The translations under genes and the position numbers were made by a program. A stretch of 64,000 nucleotides of DNA from NORP259 sp041398705 (GTDB taxonomy: Bacteria; Planctomycetota; UBA1135; GCA-002686595), in the NCBI GenBank assembly GCA_041398705.1, contig JAWKUI010000008.1, positions 1 to 64,000 of the forward strand. The letters run 5' to 3'. This document shows positions 26,387 through 34,243 of this stretch, piece after piece. The notes beneath the pieces are model-generated. The model was not told where the DNA came from, did not search any database, and saw only the letters and a program-made list of their open reading frames with translations. Numbering within the stretch: position 1 is the stretch's first letter; each line of letters begins with the position of its first letter.

Positions 26387-26680
26387 ATGGGTCACAAGCG
26401 CAAGAGCCACAAGAAGGTCCGTTTCGATGACGATCAGCCCCGTCGCCCCAAGCGTCGTGATCACGACCAGGACGACTACGGCGCCGACTACATCGACTAC
26501 ATGGACTATGAGAGTTACGAGGACGCCGAAGAGGAAGAGGAGACGCCGGCCATTCGCCGACGTCCGGGTTCCCGGCGCGACGACTCACGGCTGGATGAGT
26601 GGGATCGTCAGCTGACTTTCGATGCGGGCGGAGACGAATCCTCCTACGACGATTGGGAAGACTTCACCGAGGCGGGCTGA
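26387..26680 (+). CDS. small hypothetical protein, basic head and acidic Asp/Tyr/Glu-rich tail
   Basis: A 97-residue protein. The AGGAG at 26376-26380 touches an earlier ATG at 26381 and is correctly spaced only from ATG 26387, which is chosen. The N terminus is Lys/Arg/His-rich (MGHKRKSHKKVRF), followed by DDYGADYIDYMDYESYEDAEEEEE and an acidic C terminus (GGDESSYDDWEDF). It is probably disordered, and I recognise no family. A strong hairpin separates it from the RimK-type gene downstream. Confidence 0.7.
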   Translation: MGHKRKSHKKVRFDDDQPRRPKRRDHDQDDYGADYIDYMDYESYEDAEEEEETPAIRRRPGSRRDDSRLDEWDRQLTFDAGGDESSYDDWEDFTEAG

Positions 26681-26762
26681 GCCCCTGCAGGTACAAACAC
26701 AGCCGATCCCGAACGACTGAACGCATCCGGCCCCCGTGGTCCCGGTGCGGTCCGAACCAGCC

Positions 26763-26804
26763 GCGGGGTGGAGATCCCAGCGATCTCCGCCCCGCGCCCA
26801 TTTT
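26763..26804 (+). terminator. 14-bp stem-loop, probable terminator or attenuator before the RimK-type gene
   Basis: GCGGGGTGGAGATC (26763-26776), loop CCAGC, GATCTCCGCCCCGC (26782-26795); one T-G wobble in 14 pairs. It is followed by GCCCATTTT at 26796-26804. It ends 12 bases before the next ATG (26817), so it could also control translation of that gene. Confidence 0.65.
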
Positions 26805-26816
26805 GAACGACAGGCC

Positions 26817-28007
26817 ATGCTGCAACCCCCGTCCCGCCCGCTCAAGATCGCCATCCTCTCCAGCGGCAAGACCGCCAGCACCCCGCGCCTCAAACAGGCG
26901 TTCGCCGCCCGCGGCCATAAGGTGCGGGTGCTCGCCCCCGAGGACCTGCGCATCGACCTCAGCGCCAACGAGCCCCAGCTTCTTTATCACGGCAAACCGC
27001 TCAATCTGCCCGATGTCGTCGTACCGCGCATTCCTTCGTCGAAGACCTTCTTCGGCGTTTCGCTCGTGGCGCAATTCGAGCAGATGGGGGTCTTCACCCT
27101 CAACTCCTCCCAGGCGATCCAGGCTTCGCGCAACAAACTGCGCGCCTTGCAGAAGCTTTCCCGCCACGGCATTGGCCTGCCCGAAACCGTGTTCTTCTCC
27201 GGCAGCGCCGACGCGCGTGCCGCCATCGCGGGGGTCGGCGGTGTTCCGGTGATCATCAAGCTGCTCGAAGGCACCCAGGGCATCGGTGTGATGCTCGCCG
27301 AGAGCCAAGACGTGGCGATGGCGATCCTTGAAACCCTGCGCAAGACGGGCCAGGACGCTCTGGTGCAGCGTTTCGTCTCCGAGAGCCGTGGCAAGGACGT
27401 GCGCGCGCTCGTCGTCGGTGGCCGGGTGCTCGGCGCCGTGCGCCGCCAAGCCGCGGGCACCGAGTTCCGCAGCAACATCCACCGCGGTGGCGAAGCCGTG
27501 CGCATCGACCTGCCGCCGGACTACGAACGCACCGCCGTCGCCGCCGCGCAAGTGCTCGGCCTGCACGTGGCGGGTGTAGACATGCTCGAAAGCGAACAAG
27601 GCCCCCTGCTGGTCGAAGTGAATTCCTCGCCGTCCATTGACGGCATGGAAGGCGTCACCGGCCTCGACCTGGCCGGCCCCATCGTCGAACTCGTCGAACA
27701 ACGCGCCCACGTCAAACCGCTCGACGTGGTGCAACGCCTCTCCCTCCAGCGCGGTTACGGTGTCGCCGAATTGAACGTTTCGCCCAAAATGGCCATCGCC
27801 GGCAAACCTCTGAGCGAAACCGGCCTCCGCGAAGCCGGCTTGCAGGTCCTCTACGTCACACGCGGGAGCGAAGTGTTTCCGGGCCCACGCGGTACGTTCG
27901 TGCTCGAACCGGGTGATGCCGCGCTGATGTTCGGTCCGCTGGAAGCGATCAAGGCATTCCTGCCCGCCAAACCGCCACGCAAGCCGGTGGTGAAGAATGG
28001 GGGGTGA
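26817..28007 (+). CDS. RimK-type ATP-grasp ligase with C-terminal RCK_C (TrkA-C)-like domain
   Basis: A 396-residue protein from ATG 26817. The N-terminal RimK preATP-grasp segment (IAILSSGKTASTPRLKQAF, VVVPRIPSSKTFFG) is followed by the ATP-grasp core (PVIIKLLEGTQGIGVM, RVLGAVRRQAAGTEFRSN, LLVEVNSSPSIDGMEG), like alpha-L-glutamate ligases that modify ribosomal protein S6. After about residue 310 there is an extra domain (YGVAELNVSPKMAIAGKPL, GSEVFPGPRGTFVLEPGDAALMFG) resembling the regulatory RCK_C domain of potassium-transport proteins. Normal RimK is about 300 residues. The substrate is unknown. Confidence 0.88.
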   Translation: MLQPPSRPLKIAILSSGKTASTPRLKQAFAARGHKVRVLAPEDLRIDLSANEPQLLYHGKPLNLPDVVVPRIPSSKTFFGVSLVAQFEQMGVFTLNSSQAIQASRNKLRALQKLSRHGIGLPETVFFSGSADARAAIAGVGGVPVIIKLLEGTQGIGVMLAESQDVAMAILETLRKTGQDALVQRFVSESRGKDVRALVVGGRVLGAVRRQAAGTEFRSNIHRGGEAVRIDLPPDYERTAVAAAQVLGLHVAGVDMLESEQGPLLVEVNSSPSIDGMEGVTGLDLAGPIVELVEQRAHVKPLDVVQRLSLQRGYGVAELNVSPKMAIAGKPLSETGLREAGLQVLYVTRGSEVFPGPRGTFVLEPGDAALMFGPLEAIKAFLPAKPPRKPVVKNGG

Positions 28008-28123
28008 GGGTTTCCCGGCCCGGGGCTGCTTCAGTGGGAGTGGCCGCCGTGTGCTTTTGTAGGCTTCAACGAGCTCGTTCCCATTTCACTTGCCAACCAC
28101 CTCCGGGCATGTGGGGGCCATTC

Positions 28124-28453
28124 TCAATCGGGCGGTTCGTAGATCACGAAATCCAGGCGAACAGGCCTGGGAGTCGGCTTGGGAAGCTCCAGGGGGCCGA
28201 ACGCGGACAGCATGGGCTGCGAGAAATCTAGATAGTGGAAGAAGCACACATACGTGCTTTGGCTCTGGGAGCGCGAAATGAGTTGCTCTTCGTATGCGAC
28301 CTGCCAACTCAATTCGTCGCGGCCCGGCCAGGGCTGCGTGAAGAGTCCGAAATCAAAATCTTGGGAAACTCCGGCCACCTGGACTTCGCAGAGGTGGCAC
28401 GGCTGCGGTGTCTCCACGGGATAGACACCGACGATTCTTGCCGAGGTGGTCAA
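28124..28453 (-). CDS. small hypothetical protein (TTG start)
   Basis: About 109 residues, read from TTG 28453, which has AGGAG six bases upstream; the frame stays open upstream to 28618 but looks non-coding there. The protein contains PCHLCEVQVAGVSQDFDFG, STYVCFFHYLDFSQPM and ends RLDFVIYEPPD, with the periodic hydrophobic pattern of a folded beta-rich domain. I recognise no family. It stands alone between the RimK-type gene and the repeat-protein array. Confidence 0.55.
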   Translation of the reverse strand: MTTSARIVGVYPVETPQPCHLCEVQVAGVSQDFDFGLFTQPWPGRDELSWQVAYEEQLISRSQSQSTYVCFFHYLDFSQPMLSAFGPLELPKPTPRPVRLDFVIYEPPD

Positions 28454-28777
28454 TGAGTGCTCCTGATGTAAGGACGTAGGGTTTGCCCGAATGGCAAGCC
28501 AGTGGGCCCAATCAAGCGGATCGATCGAAGCATGGGCGGGATGGCTTGGCCGGCATTTCCGTTGTGCAACGTCGCAATGGGAGTCTAACCATTCGAGCGG
28601 GAAACATGCCCATCGCACGGTTGTAGCCGCAATCCGGAGTGCGGAGGGACCGGGATCAAGGGGTAGACCTCGAGTCCTTGGAGGCGAATCCGTGGAGTCG
28701 GTCTAAGGAGATGCGCCGCTCGCACGCGTCGAGTAGGCTGAGGGAAGGGCTCTCCCCCTACCCTCCGTCATTCACCT
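28454..28777. other. intergenic region upstream of the repeat-protein array
   Basis: No gene, RNA signature or strong hairpin seen. It should contain the promoter of the first array gene, but no -35/-10 pair is convincing. Confidence 0.35.
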
Positions 28778-31414
28778 ATGGCAAAACGACATTCGACCGC
28801 GTTGCTGGCCATCTCCGGATTGCTGGTACTGGCATTCTTGTTGTTCTGGAAGTCCGGCGAACCCGATTCAGGCCGCGGGCTGACAGGAGGGGGGCGGGCA
28901 GGCTCTGAGTCGGTAGGAGAATCGGTTCCTTCCTTGACCGGCCAAGAAGGTTCGGCAGAACTTCTCGTCCGGTCCACGGCGGAGCAGGCGGCTGCTTCCG
29001 CCGCGCAGGTGGAACCCACGCAGAATGGTGTCGAATGTGTACTCCTTGGCCGGGTGCTCTCGGTGGATCAGGTACCGCTCTCCGGAGCACGCGCTTCCAT
29101 CGGCCGCAAACAAGCGTGGCCCGAGTCCGCTTTGGTGACGGACTTGCCGGATATGCCGGGCTACACCGGCCTATCGACGAACTGTGACGAGCAGGGCCGG
29201 TTCCGGCTGGTGATTCCCGAGCTGCCCGAAGGTGGATTGGTGTTCTACGTTTCGGCGGGGCCTCTGTGGGAGGACTACCGCGAAGGGTATGGTTTTGCCA
29301 GCAATTCCAAACCCGCGCTGCAGCCGGGCGAACAGGATCTTGGTGACTTCCTATTCGGACCGACCGCATGCATCCAAGGCAAGGTAACGGACGCCGCGGG
29401 GCGAGCGATATCCGAAGCGCGAGTGCGCCCTGCGAGCCGCTTGGGAAACGCGCTGGGGCGAGATACGAGGACGAAGAAGGACGGTAGTTTCGAAGTCGGG
29501 CAAGCGCCGCCGGGGAACTACGGCATCGCTGCGGACTGTGAAGGGTACCTCAGCACGATTGTACCTCTTCCCGAGATCCAAGTGGGGCAGCGCTACGACC
29601 AGGTGCTCGTGGTCATGGAAGCCGCACCTACGATCCAGGGGCGTGTGACGGAGCCTGGGGGAAACCCGATTGAGGGCGCGACGGTAAGCGGATGGCCAAG
29701 CAAAGCCGGCGGTTTCGCTGAGACGAAGACGGACGGGGAGGGAAGGTTCCGCCTGGCGCCGCCCACCAACGTGGCCTACGCCTTGGAAGCCCGCAAAGAC
29801 GGATACGCGGTGTGGGGCAATGGGAGCGACCGCTCCCGGGTCTTTGAGCCGGGCACCACGGACTTGGCTATCACTCTGGAGCCGATCGAGCAAACTCGAT
29901 TCCATGTCGTGGACGCGACAACGGGTGAGGCGCTAAGCCACTATGCCTTCAACCTTTGGTCCGGCCACGGAAGCCTCGGCAGCAACAGATCCAAGCACGT
30001 GTTGTCACGCAGGCCGGGCAAGCCGCGGCCGGGAGGCATCGTGGAGGCCAGCGCGCAGCCCGGCAAGGACTCGGTCTACGTCTGCGCACCGGGCTACCGC
30101 ATCTGGGTGGGGGATGTGCAGTGGGATCAACCGGACCGCATGGAGCAGACCATTCGGTTGGAGCGCGGATCCGGTGTCCGCGGCCGTGTTCTGCGCGACG
30201 GGACTCCTGTGGGGGGCGTTGCCATCCAGGTTCATGCGGTGCGCCCCGAATTCGCGCTCGAGAAGGACTTCAGCAAAATCCAAGCGGGTATCCAGCCTGA
30301 GATCACCGGGTGGAGGCAGGACTCCAACTCATTGCAGCAGCTCGAGACGGATCCGGCAGGTGCCTTTGTATGCACCGGGCTCGAACCCGGGTATGTCCAG
30401 GTTCAGGTGTTGCCGACGGTGGGCGCACCGCTCTATCCGCAGCCGGTGCTACTGGCGGCTAACGAAGACAAGGATCTGGGGGACCTGCTTCTGCAGCAGC
30501 CCGCAGCGGTTCAAGGCCAAGTGCTGTTACCCCCGGGAGTCGAACCGGGGGGCCTACGCATCCAGTTTGACAATGGATCAGGCGATGACGGAACGCCGGT
30601 GGATGCCAGGGGGAGGTTCCGAATGGAGAACCTGCCGGCAGGAACTTTCCGGTTCTACTTGCAAGCTTCGCCGGGAAAGATCGCCAAAGGGGCACAGACG
30701 CAAGCGGAACTGCAGGTGGGTAGGACCACCGAGGTCTTGATCGATGCGCGCGCATTCGGCTATTGCCGGGTTTCGCTGCGGGTTACGATCGGAGGGCAGC
30801 CTGCCGCTGGATATCAGGTGCAGCTATCTTCGCTTGAATTGCAGTTCGAGTCCGCGAACCTGCTCGCGTTGGATGCGCAAGGAAACTTTGCCGGCGATGC
30901 GCGGGCCCATGGGAAGTGGAAGTTGGTCATCTTTGGAGATCAGGCTACCTACCAGATCGAAACGCCACTGGACCTGACGGACCGCTCCACGTATGAGGAC
31001 CACATTGACATCCAATCGGGATCCCTTTGCTTGGAATTGCCGGAAGGAATCGAACTGCCCCGGGATGGTTACTTGTTCGTGAATCTAGACCCTGCTCCTG
31101 GAATCGACATGGCCCCGAGGTACCACTTCCGGTTTCAAGAGGGAGTTCTGGTCAAAGGCAAGGTTTCTGCCCAAGTCACCGGAAACAAGTTCACCATCGC
31201 CAACCAACTGGCGGGCCCCAAGTCCGGCAGCATTCAAATCGGAACGGTGCAGGCCCTCACCCGAATGGAAGCGATGACGAGGCCCGGGGAAACGGGAGTC
31301 TCCACCATGTACGGCACGGATGGCATGGCTTACATCACCCGCGCACCCTACTTCGAACGCACCTGGCGGACTTCCATCGTGCCGGGAGAGATTACGGTTG
31401 TGAAAATCGAGTAG
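28778..31414 (+). CDS. membrane-anchored carboxypeptidase-regulatory-like repeat protein (array copy 1)
   Basis: An 878-residue protein with one N-terminal membrane helix (LLAISGLLVLAFLLFW) and a long outside part. At least five beta-sandwich segments of the carboxypeptidase regulatory-like class are visible: CVLLGRVLSVDQVPLSGARA, CIQGKVTDAAGRAISEARV, TIQGRVTEPGGNPIEGATV, GVRGRVLRDGTPVGGVAI and AVQGQVLLPPGVEPGG. Each has the typical 'DGEGRFRL...P...Y' strand. A central domain starts TRFHVVDATTGEALSHYAF. No protease or enzyme motif is visible; a structural or surface-binding role is the safest guess. It is the first of four homologous tandem genes. Confidence 0.85.
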   Translation: MAKRHSTALLAISGLLVLAFLLFWKSGEPDSGRGLTGGGRAGSESVGESVPSLTGQEGSAELLVRSTAEQAAASAAQVEPTQNGVECVLLGRVLSVDQVPLSGARASIGRKQAWPESALVTDLPDMPGYTGLSTNCDEQGRFRLVIPELPEGGLVFYVSAGPLWEDYREGYGFASNSKPALQPGEQDLGDFLFGPTACIQGKVTDAAGRAISEARVRPASRLGNALGRDTRTKKDGSFEVGQAPPGNYGIAADCEGYLSTIVPLPEIQVGQRYDQVLVVMEAAPTIQGRVTEPGGNPIEGATVSGWPSKAGGFAETKTDGEGRFRLAPPTNVAYALEARKDGYAVWGNGSDRSRVFEPGTTDLAITLEPIEQTRFHVVDATTGEALSHYAFNLWSGHGSLGSNRSKHVLSRRPGKPRPGGIVEASAQPGKDSVYVCAPGYRIWVGDVQWDQPDRMEQTIRLERGSGVRGRVLRDGTPVGGVAIQVHAVRPEFALEKDFSKIQAGIQPEITGWRQDSNSLQQLETDPAGAFVCTGLEPGYVQVQVLPTVGAPLYPQPVLLAANEDKDLGDLLLQQPAAVQGQVLLPPGVEPGGLRIQFDNGSGDDGTPVDARGRFRMENLPAGTFRFYLQASPGKIAKGAQTQAELQVGRTTEVLIDARAFGYCRVSLRVTIGGQPAAGYQVQLSSLELQFESANLLALDAQGNFAGDARAHGKWKLVIFGDQATYQIETPLDLTDRSTYEDHIDIQSGSLCLELPEGIELPRDGYLFVNLDPAPGIDMAPRYHFRFQEGVLVKGKVSAQVTGNKFTIANQLAGPKSGSIQIGTVQALTRMEAMTRPGETGVSTMYGTDGMAYITRAPYFERTWRTSIVPGEITVVKIE

Positions 31415-31527
31415 CGAGATGGCCTGCACGGACTAGGATCGCATCGAGGGCGGATGCGATTGACTTGCTCTTCGGTCGTCATCGGCGAGAAGTCCCGTTC
31501 CGCGCGTTTTCCATTGGGATCCCAGTC

Positions 31528-34155
31528 ATGAATTCAAAACGGAAGTGGTTGTTCCTGATGGCTTCGATTGCCTTGGTTGGAATCGGGATGTTTGCATTGC
31601 GATTCGAATCGGGAATGACGGATTCCGGGTTGGCTTCGGAGAAAGCGGTCGGCTCCAAACCACTAGCGAGCAACGAAGAGTTCCTACATGGGGGCGATGT
31701 TCAGAGCCTGAGGGACATCGAAACCGCCGAACCAGGGCGCAAATCTGTGGTGGATCCCGCTCCGCGGGCGTTGCACAGCGATGCGGCACCGGAATGTGTG
31801 CTGATCGGCCGGGTCCTCGACGAAACCCGCAAGCCCATCCCGGCCGCCGTGGTCGGAGTGGGGAAGTGGGGGGAGTGGCCGGAGGAGCCTGGTGCTGGAG
31901 CCTTGGAGGGAACGCCAGGGTGGACGATGTTGCAAGGCGCGACGGATGCGGAAGGCCGGTTCCGGTTGGAGATCCAGGTGCTTCCCAAAGGGAACATGCT
32001 GTTTGTCGGGACCGCTGGGCCGATGCGCAGCAAAGCCAGCATCACCTTTGGCTCCGGTGGGCGCTCGCAGCCGGCCTTGAGCCCGGGCGAACGCGAACTT
32101 GGCGATGTCCTGCTGTCGGCTGCGGGAGTGGTCGCTGGGAACGTCGTGGATTCGCAGGGAAGACCCGTAGCAGAGGCGGAGGTTCGGCTTGGGCAATCAC
32201 AGGTCACGACTTTGGGGATCAGGGGGCAAACGGCAGAGGATGGAACGTTCGTGCTGCACCATGCCCCCTTGGGAAACTACGGGGTCGTGGCAACGAAAGT
32301 CGGGTACTTGTCGGCGTTTGAGGGGGGCTTGGAGGTGAAGGCGGAGCAATGGACGGAAGGGGTGCTGCTCACATTGGCCGATGCCCCGACCATCGAAGGC
32401 AGGGTGCTGGATCCGTCTGGGAACGCAATCGCGGGGGCGCGTATCCAAGGTCGACCCGCCGGCAGTGGATCCGGGGCTCAGGCGGAAAGCGATGAATCGG
32501 GGAGCTTTGTTCTTTTCCTTCCGAATGACCAACCGTATCTCGTGGAGGTTTCGGCGAAGGGTTTCGAAAGCTGGGGGGGAAGTTGGAGGACAGACGCGCC
32601 CATCGAGCAGGGCACGCGGGACCTGCATATCGTTCTTGAGCCGATACCAGAAGCTGCCTTTGCGGTACTCGATGGAGAAACGGGAAAGCCGGTGCAGGAG
32701 TTCTTCTTCACCGTCCGCAAAGGAGCGGGTGGGGGATACGGCCGGCTCGTTCAGAGCACCTATCCGACTCAATCCTATCCAGGGGGCATTGCAAAGGCAT
32801 ACGCCCAAGAGAAGCGCGATCAGGTGGCTGTCTGGGCTCCCGGCTACCGCGGCTGGCAGGAAGACGTGCAGTGGGACGCGCCAAACAGCTTGCAGCAAAC
32901 GATCCGTCTGGCGAAGGGCGTTCGGGTCATTGGCCGCGTGCTGCGGGATGGCAGTCCCGTACCCGATCTGCCTGTGATCGCGGTGAGGCTGGTCGAGGAC
33001 TTCGGGCCGAATCCAATGGCGGGCGGCTTCGATGCCACTCAACCTCGAACGGTGCTCGGTTACCGGGAAGATTCCTCCTCGAAATCCCAGACGGTCACGG
33101 GACAAGACGGGCGATTCGAATTCGATGGGCTCGAGCCGCAGCCCCTGCGCATCAAGGTTCTGGTGAAGGGGTCTGCTCCGTTCCAATCGGAACCGATCCA
33201 CATGCTCGGAGGATCCACCAAGAACCTCGGGGACATCCATCTGCGCGAACCCGCGCAGCTGGAAGGCAGCGTGCTGTTGCCTCCGGGTGTGTCTCCGAGT
33301 GGCTTGATTGTGATCTTCGCGGATGGCAAGGGACCGAGCCATGCAAAGGTGGACGCGGAAGGGCGGTTCCGCATGGAGGACCTTCCCCCGGGTCGCCACA
33401 GCGTTGCCTTGGAGTCGCCAACCGGTGTGATTGCGGACGGAGCCAAAGCCGGAGTTACCTTGCGCGCCGGTGAAGTCAGCGAGGTGCAAATCGATGCCCG
33501 CGATTGCCTCATGTGCCAGGTCACCTTGAACCTGCGAATCAGTGGCGATCCAGCCATTGGTTTCGATGTGCAGATCGATGCGGACGCGGGCGGGGGGAGG
33601 CCAATTCACCTAAGCAAGACGGATGGAGAAGGCAGGACGCAAGGGCGAGTCCCGGCCAAAGGGAGTTGGCAGGTGATCCTTCACAACCACACAGGGTCCT
33701 ACAGGATTCCCCAGCGGATCGATCTCGAAGCCCGGACAACCCTTGAGCAAACGCTAGACCTGCCACTGGGACGAGTGGAGTTCCAATTGCCCGCAGGGGT
33801 ATCCCTTCCTGCAGAGGGTTACATCGAGGTGAACTGGAACCAAGGTTCCGGGCACGCTTCTGGCAAACAGGTCGCGGGCCGCATCCATGGGGGCGTGATG
33901 GAACTTGGTTCTCCAAACGGTTTGGAGATCACCGGATCCAGCCTGTTTGTGGACCGGGTGCTCCCAGGGCCCGCAGAAGGAACCCTGGAGATTGGCATCC
34001 TCCGGCCCAGGGCCGAGGGGGAGGAAATGGTCGTAGGGGGCAGGTACACGTTGGACAAAGCCGGAAACAGCTTTCAGAAAATCCCTGCACACATCCGGTT
34101 TTCATGGTTCGCCGTAGTCGAGGCAGGGAAGACCGTTTCCGCCCAGCTTCAATAG
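31528..34155 (+). CDS. membrane-anchored carboxypeptidase-regulatory-like repeat protein (array copy 2)
   Basis: An 875-residue protein from ATG 31528, where the anchor helix begins (KRKWLFLMASIALVGIGMFAL); the frame is open from 31027 but overlaps copy 1 there. Same domain order as copy 1: CVLIGRVLDETRKPIPAAV, VVAGNVVDSQGRPVAEAEV, TIEGRVLDPSGNAIAGARI, the central AAFAVLDGETGKPVQEFFF domain, RVIGRVLRDGSPVPDLPV and QLEGSVLLPPGVSPSG, then the C-terminal half-barrel part. The nearly equal length and order show duplication of the whole gene. Not recognisable as an enzyme. Confidence 0.85.
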   Translation: MNSKRKWLFLMASIALVGIGMFALRFESGMTDSGLASEKAVGSKPLASNEEFLHGGDVQSLRDIETAEPGRKSVVDPAPRALHSDAAPECVLIGRVLDETRKPIPAAVVGVGKWGEWPEEPGAGALEGTPGWTMLQGATDAEGRFRLEIQVLPKGNMLFVGTAGPMRSKASITFGSGGRSQPALSPGERELGDVLLSAAGVVAGNVVDSQGRPVAEAEVRLGQSQVTTLGIRGQTAEDGTFVLHHAPLGNYGVVATKVGYLSAFEGGLEVKAEQWTEGVLLTLADAPTIEGRVLDPSGNAIAGARIQGRPAGSGSGAQAESDESGSFVLFLPNDQPYLVEVSAKGFESWGGSWRTDAPIEQGTRDLHIVLEPIPEAAFAVLDGETGKPVQEFFFTVRKGAGGGYGRLVQSTYPTQSYPGGIAKAYAQEKRDQVAVWAPGYRGWQEDVQWDAPNSLQQTIRLAKGVRVIGRVLRDGSPVPDLPVIAVRLVEDFGPNPMAGGFDATQPRTVLGYREDSSSKSQTVTGQDGRFEFDGLEPQPLRIKVLVKGSAPFQSEPIHMLGGSTKNLGDIHLREPAQLEGSVLLPPGVSPSGLIVIFADGKGPSHAKVDAEGRFRMEDLPPGRHSVALESPTGVIADGAKAGVTLRAGEVSEVQIDARDCLMCQVTLNLRISGDPAIGFDVQIDADAGGGRPIHLSKTDGEGRTQGRVPAKGSWQVILHNHTGSYRIPQRIDLEARTTLEQTLDLPLGRVEFQLPAGVSLPAEGYIEVNWNQGSGHASGKQVAGRIHGGVMELGSPNGLEITGSSLFVDRVLPGPAEGTLEIGILRPRAEGEEMVVGGRYTLDKAGNSFQKIPAHIRFSWFAVVEAGKTVSAQLQ

Positions 34156-34243
34156 GCAATGGGCGACCCCGTTGGGGGAGGCCGAGCGCGTTTTCCATCC
34201 TGAAGTAGACTGGGAGCCGGTTTCCGGACCTCGTCTTTCTCCC

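Noticed and set aside
31027..31527. N-terminal extension of array copy 2
   Set aside because: It overlaps copy 1 in another frame and lacks any signal or similarity; ATG 31528 directly precedes the anchor helix.
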